DNA from: Bacteroidota bacterium | GTDB lineage: Bacteria; Bacteroidota; Bacteroidia; Bacteroidales; JAAUTT01 | DNA: 64,000 bases | Assembly: GCA_023429135.1 (NCBI GenBank) | Contig: JAEYWD010000074.1 | Span: forward strand, 59,968 to 123,967 | Reading direction: 5' to 3' | Part shown: piece by piece, positions 19,068 through 26,620 of the stretch | Position numbering within the stretch: the stretch's first letter is position 1 | Layout of the letters: every line of letters starts with the position of its first letter | Notes under the pieces: model-generated | Database searches by the model: none | What the model was told of the DNA's origin: nothing | The model's input: only the letters and a program-made list of their open reading frames with translations | Position numbers and translations under genes: made by a program

Positions 19068-20175
19068 GCAGCTTCTTTTTCAATTTAAACCGTTTAAAAT
19101 AATTTTTTTTATTGCCTGATGCCGGCATAGAATCGCCAAGCAAAAATCCCCATGGTTGCCAGGGTTCAACCCTGTCGCAAATAACTTTTACAAGGGCAAG
19201 AAGTGGTATCGATAAAAACATGCCCGGGATTCCCCACAGAGCTCCTCCGGCAATTACAGCAACAATTGAAACAAAAGCATTCAGTTTTACCTTGGACCCT
19301 ATAATTTTCGGAACCAAAAAATTATTATCGATAAACTGTATAATCAGGTAATTAATCAGTACAAAAAGTGCGTATGATGGATGATCTTTGGTGACAAGAG
19401 CAACAATCATATAGAGCATAGCGGCAATAATTGCTCCCAGATAAGGAATTACGTTGAGTAATCCTCCCAATAAACCAAGCAAAAGTGCATATTCGATACC
19501 CAAAATAAACAGCCCTATTGAATTAAGTGTTGCTACAATACCGGTTTCTATAATTAATCCTATCAGGTAATTTTTTATGATATCCTGCGTAACAGGTAAA
19601 ATCTCGTTTAACTCGGAACGGTGTTGTTTTCCAAAAACATCGTGCAAAAAACCTACAATAATTGGCTGATAATATAGCATCATAAACACATATACCGGAA
19701 TAAGAAAAATGCCAACAAGTGTATTGCTCATTGTAGAAATTGTGTACCCAATAACTGCTCCGCTTTTGTTAAGCAAGTCTTTTTCCAGGTCGGAGAGCCA
19801 GGTTTCGAACCCATGTGGACTGGTATTTAACATACCGGCCCCCCAATTAATAAACTCGGTTGTAAGCGACTTTACCTTTTCTATAAGCGTTGGAAAAGTA
19901 TCGACAAAGTTGCTGAACTGACTAAAAAAGACAATACTAAAGGCCAGCAAAATTAAAATAGCGGGTACAACGGTAAGAATAACAGCAATAACACGTGAAA
20001 TACCTCTACTCTGGAGTCGGTTTACGACCGAACTCAGCATTATTGAAAAAAGACCAGCAAATGTAAGGGGTATTAGAAAATCCCGTGCGATATATAGCAG
20101 TGCTACAAGACCACAAAGCCCCAATATGTATAATGGGGCTTTAGGTACGGAGGTATGATTATCGGCAGAATTCAT
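19042..20175 (-). CDS. AI-2E/PerM-family membrane transporter
   Basis: A 377-residue multi-spanning protein of the AI-2E exporter/PerM superfamily (PF01594). It has paired N-terminal helices (LGLCGLVALLYIARDFLIPLTFAGLFSIMLSSVV), a central soluble linker (about 80-160) and four to five C-terminal helices with the family segment LLLGLLGGLLNVIPYLGAIIAAM and PKIIGSKVKLNAFVSIVAVIAGGALWGIPGMFLSIPLLALVKVI. Members range from autoinducer-2 export to sodium-proton exchange, so the substrate is open. It overlaps its upstream neighbour by 4 bp and mlaE by 26 bp, placing it inside one operon. Confidence 0.92.
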   Translation of the reverse strand: MNSADNHTSVPKAPLYILGLCGLVALLYIARDFLIPLTFAGLFSIMLSSVVNRLQSRGISRVIAVILTVVPAILILLAFSIVFFSQFSNFVDTFPTLIEKVKSLTTEFINWGAGMLNTSPHGFETWLSDLEKDLLNKSGAVIGYTISTMSNTLVGIFLIPVYVFMMLYYQPIIVGFLHDVFGKQHRSELNEILPVTQDIIKNYLIGLIIETGIVATLNSIGLFILGIEYALLLGLLGGLLNVIPYLGAIIAAMLYMIVALVTKDHPSYALFVLINYLIIQFIDNNFLVPKIIGSKVKLNAFVSIVAVIAGGALWGIPGMFLSIPLLALVKVICDRVEPWQPWGFLLGDSMPASGNKKNYFKRFKLKKKLHGPETPIR

Positions 20176-20576
20176 CCATTAACAGAACCTGCTTCCATTT
20201 TCCTTTTGTAAAAAACACGATGCAACAATCCTGATCCAATGGTTTTAATTGTATCAGCATGTCGTGAAACAAAGTTCGAAATTAGCATCTGAGCCAATCC
20301 ACCGGCAAAATTCCGAAGTACATTGCCCGATTTGCGCACAATAAGCTTTTTGGTTATCAGCCCGGTTGTTAAACCAATAGTGGAACCAACAATATTTTCG
20401 GCCATGTGAGGGGTACTAAGAAATTCGCGATAAGTAGCTTTTAAAAGATTAATAGGTTTGAGGCTGTCAAATGCTAAATTCAGATTATCTTTAAAATCTG
20501 CCCATTGTTCGCTTTGCTTATTCTCTAGTCGGGCTATAACTTCTTTAAGTTCGGAAGTAGAGGTTACTTTTTGCAT
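20172..20576 (-). CDS. Hypothetical 134-aa membrane-associated protein of the mla operon
   Basis: The N-terminal 60 residues are a charged helix, probably coiled coil (STSELKEVIARLENKQSEQWADFKDNL). The remainder is Gly- and Ile-rich (ENIVGSTIGLTTGLITKKLIV, NFAGGLAQMLISNF) and could be a hairpin that inserts into a membrane. I do not recognise a named family; proteins like this often sit beside YqjE-type holin-like proteins, as here. The start codon is 2 bp after the stop of the upstream gene, and the stop overlaps the transporter start by 4 bp. Real gene, function unknown. Confidence 0.82.
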   Translation of the reverse strand: MQKVTSTSELKEVIARLENKQSEQWADFKDNLNLAFDSLKPINLLKATYREFLSTPHMAENIVGSTIGLTTGLITKKLIVRKSGNVLRNFAGGLAQMLISNFVSRHADTIKTIGSGLLHRVFYKRKMEAGSVNG

Positions 20577-20578
20577 AA

Positions 20579-20926
20579 TTAGTTTTCTTTAAAGATTTGT
20601 TTAAGAATAATACTTCTTACCAGCCTTCTAATGCTTTGCCCGAATAAAAAATAAAATGTAACAGCACAAAGCGCATAAAATGCCGAAACTATCAGAAAAC
20701 CGAGATACATTTTATCCAAAGCCTCACCTACCCAAATAGATACACCAATACTAAGCATTATTATAAACAATACAGCAATAAAAAAAACGGTAATGTTAAG
20801 AACAACCGTTGATACAACTAAAGTGGCTTTGTCAAGGGCTTTGTATTTTAAAAGTTCAATACTGGTTCTTCCAAAATCTTCGGCACTTTCTATCAAGGAT
20901 TCAAGTACATTTTCTTTTCCTTCCAT
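20579..20926 (-). CDS. Holin-like membrane protein, YqjE/DUF1469 type
   Basis: 115 residues: a charged N-terminal helix (about 1-35), two long transmembrane helices (ATLVVSTVVLNITVFFIAVLFIIMLSIGVSIWVGEAL and YLGFLIVSAFYALCAVTFYFLFG) and a basic tail. This is the layout of the phage-holin-3-like family that includes E. coli YqjE. These are not usually phage genes; they occur beside membrane-stress proteins. It is first of six genes reading through to mlaD, with almost no gaps, so it probably carries the operon promoter upstream (20927-21061). Confidence 0.85.
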   Translation of the reverse strand: MEGKENVLESLIESAEDFGRTSIELLKYKALDKATLVVSTVVLNITVFFIAVLFIIMLSIGVSIWVGEALDKMYLGFLIVSAFYALCAVTFYFLFGQSIRRLVRSIILKQIFKEN

Positions 20927-21061
20927 ATATATAGTTTTAGGAGTTAATCCTTAGCACTGGGAGGGCACAAATTTAAAAAGCAATAGGCTGTTGACAGGCA
21001 ACAACCTACGCTTATAATTGCCTATAACGATTTTAAGAAACTATCAATATCTTGTTGATAA

Positions 21062-21325
21062 TCAATTTACCGTTTCACTCCCGATAATTTTTACCAGGTC
21101 CAGCATAGAATGAGCTTCATTTCCGTTAAAAATGACCTTGTCCGATTCAAAATCGAAACCCGAAAACCTAAGTTTTACGCTCTCATATGCTTTCATTTTA
21201 GTTGGGTAGAAATTCTCTCCTTTCTCTTTCGATTCCTGAATATCACCTTTCGAAGAAAAATATGTATTGGTGTTTGCTACCCAACCTCCTTCAATATTCG
21301 ATACTGTAACTACATATATTGCCAT
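21062..21325 (-). CDS. Hypothetical 87-aa protein following an ECF sigma gene
   Basis: A soluble protein of 87 residues starting MAIYVVTVSNIEGG, with mixed charged and aromatic residues and no transmembrane segment. I recognise no family. The gene starts 30 bp after the stop of the ECF sigma gene on the same strand, so the two are probably co-transcribed. The lack of a membrane segment argues against a classical FecR or RsiW-type anti-sigma factor, but a soluble regulator is possible. Function unknown. Confidence 0.7.
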   Translation of the reverse strand: MAIYVVTVSNIEGGWVANTNTYFSSKGDIQESKEKGENFYPTKMKAYESVKLRFSGFDFESDKVIFNGNEAHSMLDLVKIIGSETVN

Positions 21326-21355
21326 CTTCGTAAGATTTTCAATTAACTCCCGGAA

Positions 21356-21853
21356 CTAACTTGCAATCATGCTCATTAGTTTTTTCCTTGCAAAAAATAT
21401 CCGGCTTTTCACCGTTCCTATCTTCAAATTCAGTTTACGTGCAATTTCTTTGTATTTGAAGCCTTCAACATGCATGTTAAAAGGTATTTTATAAACATCC
21501 TCAATAGTATCAATCATCCGTACTATCTCGTTTATTTCGGAGTATGAACTGGCAGGCTGAACCATGTCTTTCTGGTAATCCATTACAGCTATATCCGGAC
21601 CTTTATCGTCGAATGCCTTTCTATACAAACTTTTGCGACGATAATGGTTTATATACGTATTTTTCATGATGGTTGAAGTCCATGCAAACAGATTAGTATC
21701 ATCACGGAATTTTTCTTTTGCCTTCATGGCTTTTAAAAAAGTCTCCTGCAACAAATCCTGGGCATCTTCTTCATTTGTTGTAAAATTAAAAGCTATATAG
21801 CTCAGTTTATCCCTTAAGGAAACTAATTGTTTATTGAAATCTGCTGTATCCAT
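21356..21853 (-). CDS. ECF RNA polymerase sigma factor
   Basis: 165 residues with region 2 (LSYIAFNFTTNEEDAQDLLQETFLKAMKAKEKFRDDTNLFAWTSTIMKNTYINHYRR) and region 4 (YKIPFNMHVEGFKYKEIARKLNLKIGTVKSRIFFARKKL). It lacks the long N-terminus and the FecR neighbour of the sigma gene at 6141, so it belongs to another ECF group. No membrane anti-sigma gene is seen on either side; the 87-residue protein follows instead. The surrounding genes (small Lys/Gly protein, YqjE-type protein, YihY) suggest an envelope or general stress role, which is inference. Confidence 0.93.
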   Translation of the reverse strand: MDTADFNKQLVSLRDKLSYIAFNFTTNEEDAQDLLQETFLKAMKAKEKFRDDTNLFAWTSTIMKNTYINHYRRKSLYRKAFDDKGPDIAVMDYQKDMVQPASSYSEINEIVRMIDTIEDVYKIPFNMHVEGFKYKEIARKLNLKIGTVKSRIFFARKKLMSMIAS

Positions 21854-21962
21854 GTACTTAAATCTAGATTGAATAAATAAATAACTTTAGGCTTTTGTGA
21901 GAAATCTTGAAGGGAAATACTGCCTGGCCTCAACTCCAGACAGTATTTAATTTATGTAAGGA

Positions 21963-22079
21963 CTACTTCTTTGTTTGCCCCTTTTCTGTTTTTCCACTCT
22001 GATTTCCTTTATTGCCCCCCTGCTTGGAGCCTCCTTTTTCTGAACCGGATGATTTTCCGGTGTCTTTTGACTGTGCCAT
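21963..22079 (-). CDS. Small Lys/Gly/Ser-rich protein (38 aa)
   Basis: A short frame from the ATG at 22077-22079 to TAG at 21963-21965. It begins MAQSKDTGKSSGSEKGG and ends KTEKGQTKK, and is built almost only from Lys, Gly, Ser, Gln, Thr and Asn. The composition recalls KGG-type stress proteins, but I see no clear repeat of that motif. It lies 110 bp upstream of the ECF sigma gene on the same strand. Probably disordered; function unknown. Confidence 0.5.
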   Translation of the reverse strand: MAQSKDTGKSSGSEKGGSKQGGNKGNQSGKTEKGQTKK

Positions 22080-22357
22080 ATATTTTTGTTTTAAGGTTTC
22101 ATGATTATCTTCATGGGAATATCGTACCTAAAACTTATAGTTTTAATATACAGTACAATAATGTGAATTGAAGAGGGAATGTTGTTGCTATATTTCTCCA
22201 AAGTGGGGCAAACTGTCAACAGTCGGAGGTGAGTTGGGTATAAAATAACCTTGGATAGTAATTAAACAAAGTTGAATTGGAAATGTACTTCCAAATTGGA
22301 AAAAATTTAAAAAAATGTATGGAACAAATTTTGAAAATTGGAAATAAAACTTATTGG

Positions 22358-23299
22358 ATGAAGAAGCTGACGTTTAAAGAATGGTTAAGTGTAATAAAAA
22401 AAACTTTCGGTAAATTTTTTGACGATAAAGGAATGAAGCTAAGTGCCTCTCTGGCTTACTATACAATATTTTCGCTACCTGCATTGCTTATTCTGATCAT
22501 CGGTTTGGGTAGCATTTTTTACGGTAGAGAGGCTATTCAGGGAGAAATATTTCACGGAATAAATGATTGGGTTGGAGCAAAAGCAGCAGCGCAAGTTCAG
22601 GAAATGCTTAAAAAAACCACCCTCGAATACAATAGTATCTGGGCAACGTTATTAGGGGTAATAACTTTGCTGATAGGTGCTTCAACAATATTTGCAGAAA
22701 TTCAGGATTCAATTAACATTATCTGGGGACTCAAACCCAAACCTAATAAGGGACTTATAAAACTGGTCCTGAACCGCCTTCTTTCGTTCTCGATGATTCT
22801 GGTACTTGGCTTTTTATTAATGGTTTCTCTCCTGCTGAATGCAATGCTGACTACTTTTATCGAAAAGTTGAAAAGTTTATTCACCGAACAAATCGTTAAA
22901 TTCTTTTTTATTTTCGATTATCTGTTTGTTTTTACAGTTATTACACTGCTTTTTGCTTCAATTTTTAAGGTGTTACCCGATGCAAGGATAAAGTTCCGCG
23001 ATGTAGTTATTGGTGCAATGGTTACAGCAGGCTTATTTATGCCTGGCCGGTTATTAATTGATTATTACATGAAAAACGTAGCAGATTTATCTACATATGG
23101 AGCGGCTGGATCGGTAATAGTAATACTTTTGTGGGTATATTACACCTCAATAATATTGTACCTGGGGGCCGAATTTACACAGGTTTATGTAACCAAACGA
23201 GGACACGAAATTATCCCTTATAATTATGCAGTTAAACTCGAAACCCGTGTTATTGAAAAAGATCCTGAAACAAAAACTAAAAAGGTTAGAAAAATTTAA
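22358..23299 (+). CDS. YihY/BrkB-family inner-membrane protein
   Basis: About 313 residues from MKKLTFKEWLSVI; in-frame ATGs from 22277 add a 27-residue leader that looks non-coding. The protein has six hydrophobic segments typical of YihY/virulence factor BrkB: KLSASLAYYTIFSLPALLILIIGLGSIFYG, a periplasmic helical hairpin, IWATLLGVITLLIGASTIFAEIQDSINIIWG and AAGSVIVILLWVYYTSIILYLGAEFTQVY. It is not the RNase BN as once named; the biochemical role is unsettled. Its stop codon is one base from the convergent response-regulator stop. Start choice is moderately uncertain. Confidence 0.92.
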   Translation: MKKLTFKEWLSVIKKTFGKFFDDKGMKLSASLAYYTIFSLPALLILIIGLGSIFYGREAIQGEIFHGINDWVGAKAAAQVQEMLKKTTLEYNSIWATLLGVITLLIGASTIFAEIQDSINIIWGLKPKPNKGLIKLVLNRLLSFSMILVLGFLLMVSLLLNAMLTTFIEKLKSLFTEQIVKFFFIFDYLFVFTVITLLFASIFKVLPDARIKFRDVVIGAMVTAGLFMPGRLLIDYYMKNVADLSTYGAAGSVIVILLWVYYTSIILYLGAEFTQVYVTKRGHEIIPYNYAVKLETRVIEKDPETKTKKVRKI

Positions 23300-23300
23300 G

Positions 23301-24695
23301 TTATTGCGACTCTTCGTAATTTTTAATTTTATTGTACAAAGTTTTTCTGTCGATATTTAGTTTTTCGGCAGCTTTGCTCTTGTTAAAATTTACATCGCGC
23401 AAAACACTCATAATTGTTTCATACTCTGCACGTGAAGCAGCATCTTTTAATCCAAAATCCTTTTTAATCAGAGTTGGTTCGGTTACATTTTCCTGTTTGC
23501 CAATAAAGTGCGACGGATTGATAATCTCAACCGGCAAGCTGCCCATACCTACTAATCCCGATTTCGTAAGCAGAACTGCTCTTCGAACAACATTTCTGAA
23601 TTCTCTTAAATTTCCGGGCCAGGAGTAACGCATAAATATATCCATCACATCTTTGTCAAACCCTTCAATTTTTTTGTTAAGCTCCTTATTGCTTTTATCG
23701 AGGAAAAACTCGGCAAAAAGAGGTATATCCTCACGACGGTTTCTCAGGGGTGGTATATTAATCGTAAATTCGTTAAACCTGAAATATAAATCCTCCCGGA
23801 ACCTGCCATTCTGAACCGCTTCCTGAAGACTTTCGTTAGAGGCCACAATAATTCTTATGTCTAATGGCATTTCTTTGTTACCACCCACTTTTTTAAATTT
23901 CCTTTCCTGGATTACCCTCAATAAGGTGGCCTGGATATCATACGAAAGGTTGGAAACCTCATCGAGAAATATAGTTCCGTTATTGGCAGCTTCAAAATGT
24001 CCTTCTTTATCGTAAAGCGCTCCTGTAAAGGATCCTTTAACATGCCCAAACAATGTACTTCCTGCAAGTTCTTTTGAAATAGCTCCGCAATCGATAGCTA
24101 CGAAAGGCTGATTACTACGATCGCTGCGCTCATGTATGGTTCTTGCAATAACTTCTTTACCTGTACCAGTTTCGCCATATAAAATAACACTGTAATTGGT
24201 TGGAGCCACAATATCAACCTGGTTGTAAAGGTCGACAGCCACTTTTGATTTACCAACCATATAGTTACTGTTAATTCCAGCCTGCGACTTTTTAGGCTTT
24301 GTAACCTGCTCCTCCTGTGGCTCATTAATACCTACTGAAGAACTTGCAGCAGACAGAACGTTCAAAACCTCATCGGGAATCAAAGGTTTGGCAATATAGT
24401 CGAAAGCTCCGGCTTTTATTACTTCAACAGCCGTTTTAATATGAGAGTAGCCAGTTATAATAATAACTACAGTAGTGGGATTAATTTTCTTTAATTCAAT
24501 TAAAACATCTTTTCCATTCTTATCACCTAACTTGTAATCACACAGTACAATATCAAAATTATCCTCCTTAAACTTAGATATACCTCCGCTTGCTGTATAG
24601 GCAGCTTCAGCTTCATAGCCGTTTTTATTCAGATAACGGGTCAACAAAGAGCATATATCAGCATCATCATCAATAATCAATACTTTTTTACCCAT
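23301..24695 (-). CDS. Sigma-54-dependent response regulator, NtrC/AtoC type
   Basis: A 464-residue three-domain activator. Receiver domain 1-120 has the acidic pocket DDDAD and phospho-acceptor Asp53 (LCDYKLGD). The AAA+ domain (about 145-375) has Walker A GETGTGKE, sigma-54 loop GSFTGA (a serine variant of GAFTGA), Walker B IFLDEVSNL and the arginine finger region FREDLYFRFN. The C-terminal Fis-type helix-turn-helix is NFNKSKAAEKLNIDRKTLYNKI. It is the likely partner of the CHASE3 histidine kinase encoded 205 bp upstream on the same strand. Targets are unknown; I saw no clear -24/-12 promoter in the window. Confidence 0.95.
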   Translation of the reverse strand: MGKKVLIIDDDADICSLLTRYLNKNGYEAEAAYTASGGISKFKEDNFDIVLCDYKLGDKNGKDVLIELKKINPTTVVIIITGYSHIKTAVEVIKAGAFDYIAKPLIPDEVLNVLSAASSSVGINEPQEEQVTKPKKSQAGINSNYMVGKSKVAVDLYNQVDIVAPTNYSVILYGETGTGKEVIARTIHERSDRSNQPFVAIDCGAISKELAGSTLFGHVKGSFTGALYDKEGHFEAANNGTIFLDEVSNLSYDIQATLLRVIQERKFKKVGGNKEMPLDIRIIVASNESLQEAVQNGRFREDLYFRFNEFTINIPPLRNRREDIPLFAEFFLDKSNKELNKKIEGFDKDVMDIFMRYSWPGNLREFRNVVRRAVLLTKSGLVGMGSLPVEIINPSHFIGKQENVTEPTLIKKDFGLKDAASRAEYETIMSVLRDVNFNKSKAAEKLNIDRKTLYNKIKNYEESQ

Positions 24696-24900
24696 AGTAA
24701 ATGGTTATTCAATTGAAAATATATTTTTAACTTTTGGTGTCAATTGTTCATTGACAAATTTACAATAAAGAATATGAAATTCGCTTGTGAAAGCCTTTTA
24801 TTTAAAGGGTTTCATTTATTTGATAGTTATTTTTTATAATCATGCCCAAGTTAAACAATTTAAATAAGATTTAAAATTCCATATTTAGACTTAATTCAAA

Positions 24901-26319
24901 TCAGGTTAGGTAATGCTCCGTCTTTTCTAACTGCACCCCGGTAACCCGAAGTTTAAGATATATGAAAAACGTTGTGCCTTTTCCAGGTGCACTCTCAAGA
25001 GTAATACTCCCGTTATGATTCAAAATAATATTTTGGGTATTTGTTAAACCCAAACCGTTACCTGCCTCTTTTGTTGTAAAATATGGCTCAAAAATTTTCG
25101 AGACAGCATCCTTATCCATACCAGTACCATTATCTTTTATTGTTATCAGGCATAATTGGTCCCTGTTTTCTACTTTAATTTCGAGAACACCTTCCGCTGG
25201 TTCCATTGCCTCAATTGCATTCACAATAATATTCAGAAAGGCAAGTTTCATCTTCTCAACATCAACTTCTACCTTTCCGCTTTGCAACGAGTAGTTTTTT
25301 ATAATTTTAATTCCCTGAAGATTAATGCGATCGGCAGCAAGCTCGATGGCTTCGTCGAGAATATCGCCTGGCGAAACAAGGGTAAGTTGAAGCTCCGAAA
25401 ATTTTGTTGAGTTTAATAATTTAGAAATCAATGAGTTTATCCTTTCAGAATTTCGTTTAATGATATCGAGAAGAAAAGCATTATCCTCATTATCGGCTAT
25501 CGAATCTTTTAACTGATCGGTAGCCAAAGCTATACTGGTTAATGGATTTCTGATTTCGTGTGCCAACGTTCGGGAAATACGGCCGCTAATGGCAAATTTT
25601 TCAATACTCTTCAAATCGGTTAACTCCTTATTGGCGGTTTTTAATTTTTCAATTCCGGCCTCAAGCTCCGATCTGTATATTTTTTTTGCTTTGTTTTCTT
25701 TTTCGAAGGTTATCAGGGAAATTATTGCAAGAAATATTGCGAGTATAAGAGACAGGAAATTAGTAATTTTAAGTGAGGCGTAGGTTTCATTATACTTATT
25801 CACCCTTTCCTGAAGTCTGTTTCTCTCATGATCTTGCATAATCTTTACCGTTTTCCGAATATTGTTCATAAGATTGGTCTCCGGAAATCCCAAACTCTTT
25901 ATTTCAGCCAAACTCGCTGTTGAAGCCGTTAATCGTAAAAGGACCAAATCCATAAAATTTATTTTACTCTTAACTAAAGATTTTACAAGTTCCAGTCTAA
26001 CTTGCTGCACTGAATCGTAAGACGATGAGAACCTGATAACTTTAAGAATTGAGTCGGTAATTTGTTTTACTTTTGGAAATGGTCGAAGCAAAGAACTATC
26101 GCGAGTGAGAGCGAACCCTCTTATACCTGTCTCTGCATCTTTCATTGCAGAAACAAGTAATTCCAGATTATAAATGGTTTCGTTAGTGCGATCGACCGTT
26201 TTGGACCTTTTTTCCATCTCGAGTGTATTGAGATAGATGAGAAAATAAGAAACTAATAAGATACCAAAAGCCAAAACATATCCATTTCGTACCTTTTTCT
26301 CCGATTGATTAATTTTCAT
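24901..26319 (-). CDS. CHASE3-domain sensor histidine kinase
   Basis: 472 residues. An N-terminal TM helix (YVLAFGILLVSYFLIYL) is followed by a periplasmic CHASE3 domain (about 38-185, with MKDAETGIRGFALTRD, which is diagnostic), a second TM (FLSLILAIFLAIISLITF), a coiled coil and the kinase core: HisKA with phospho-His254 in LAHEIRNPLTS, then HATPase motifs NAIEAM, DNGTGMD and GNGLGLTNTQ. It presumably phosphorylates the NtrC-type regulator encoded next. The CHASE3 ligand is not predictable. No receiver domain of its own. Confidence 0.94.
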   Translation of the reverse strand: MKINQSEKKVRNGYVLAFGILLVSYFLIYLNTLEMEKRSKTVDRTNETIYNLELLVSAMKDAETGIRGFALTRDSSLLRPFPKVKQITDSILKVIRFSSSYDSVQQVRLELVKSLVKSKINFMDLVLLRLTASTASLAEIKSLGFPETNLMNNIRKTVKIMQDHERNRLQERVNKYNETYASLKITNFLSLILAIFLAIISLITFEKENKAKKIYRSELEAGIEKLKTANKELTDLKSIEKFAISGRISRTLAHEIRNPLTSIALATDQLKDSIADNEDNAFLLDIIKRNSERINSLISKLLNSTKFSELQLTLVSPGDILDEAIELAADRINLQGIKIIKNYSLQSGKVEVDVEKMKLAFLNIIVNAIEAMEPAEGVLEIKVENRDQLCLITIKDNGTGMDKDAVSKIFEPYFTTKEAGNGLGLTNTQNIILNHNGSITLESAPGKGTTFFIYLKLRVTGVQLEKTEHYLT

Positions 26320-26620
26320 AAATAAAAGCTATAGCTATACAAATAAACCAATGACTGTAGATTTTTGTTGAATATTACGAAATAATATTTGAAACGACAT
26401 CATCATTAACACAACCCATTTAGGAGTCTTTCGGAAAGATTCATTATGATTCGAGGGCTACTTAAATCAGCAATAATGGAGGTTAAAACACCTTAAAATA
26501 TTTCAATAAAAAAAATTATGCATTCATGGCTATTTTTTTATATTTGCTCAATATCATCTGGGACCAGGGATTTAGATTTGGTAAAAACCAGTTAAGGAAA
26601 TTGAATTTAAAGCTTCTCAT
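26320..26620. other. Intergenic region between divergent histidine kinase genes
   Basis: 301 bp, AT-rich. It must hold promoters for both flanking genes. I found no convincing hairpin, small frame or exact TAnnTTTG box. Confidence 0.4.

Noticed and set aside
20579..20926. Holin-like gene as sign of a prophage
   Set aside because: No other phage genes are near; it is a YqjE-type chromosomal membrane protein in the mla operon.
23299..23301. Missing terminator between YihY and the response regulator
   Set aside because: The convergent stops are one base apart; no hairpin seen there, but this is common and not remarkable.
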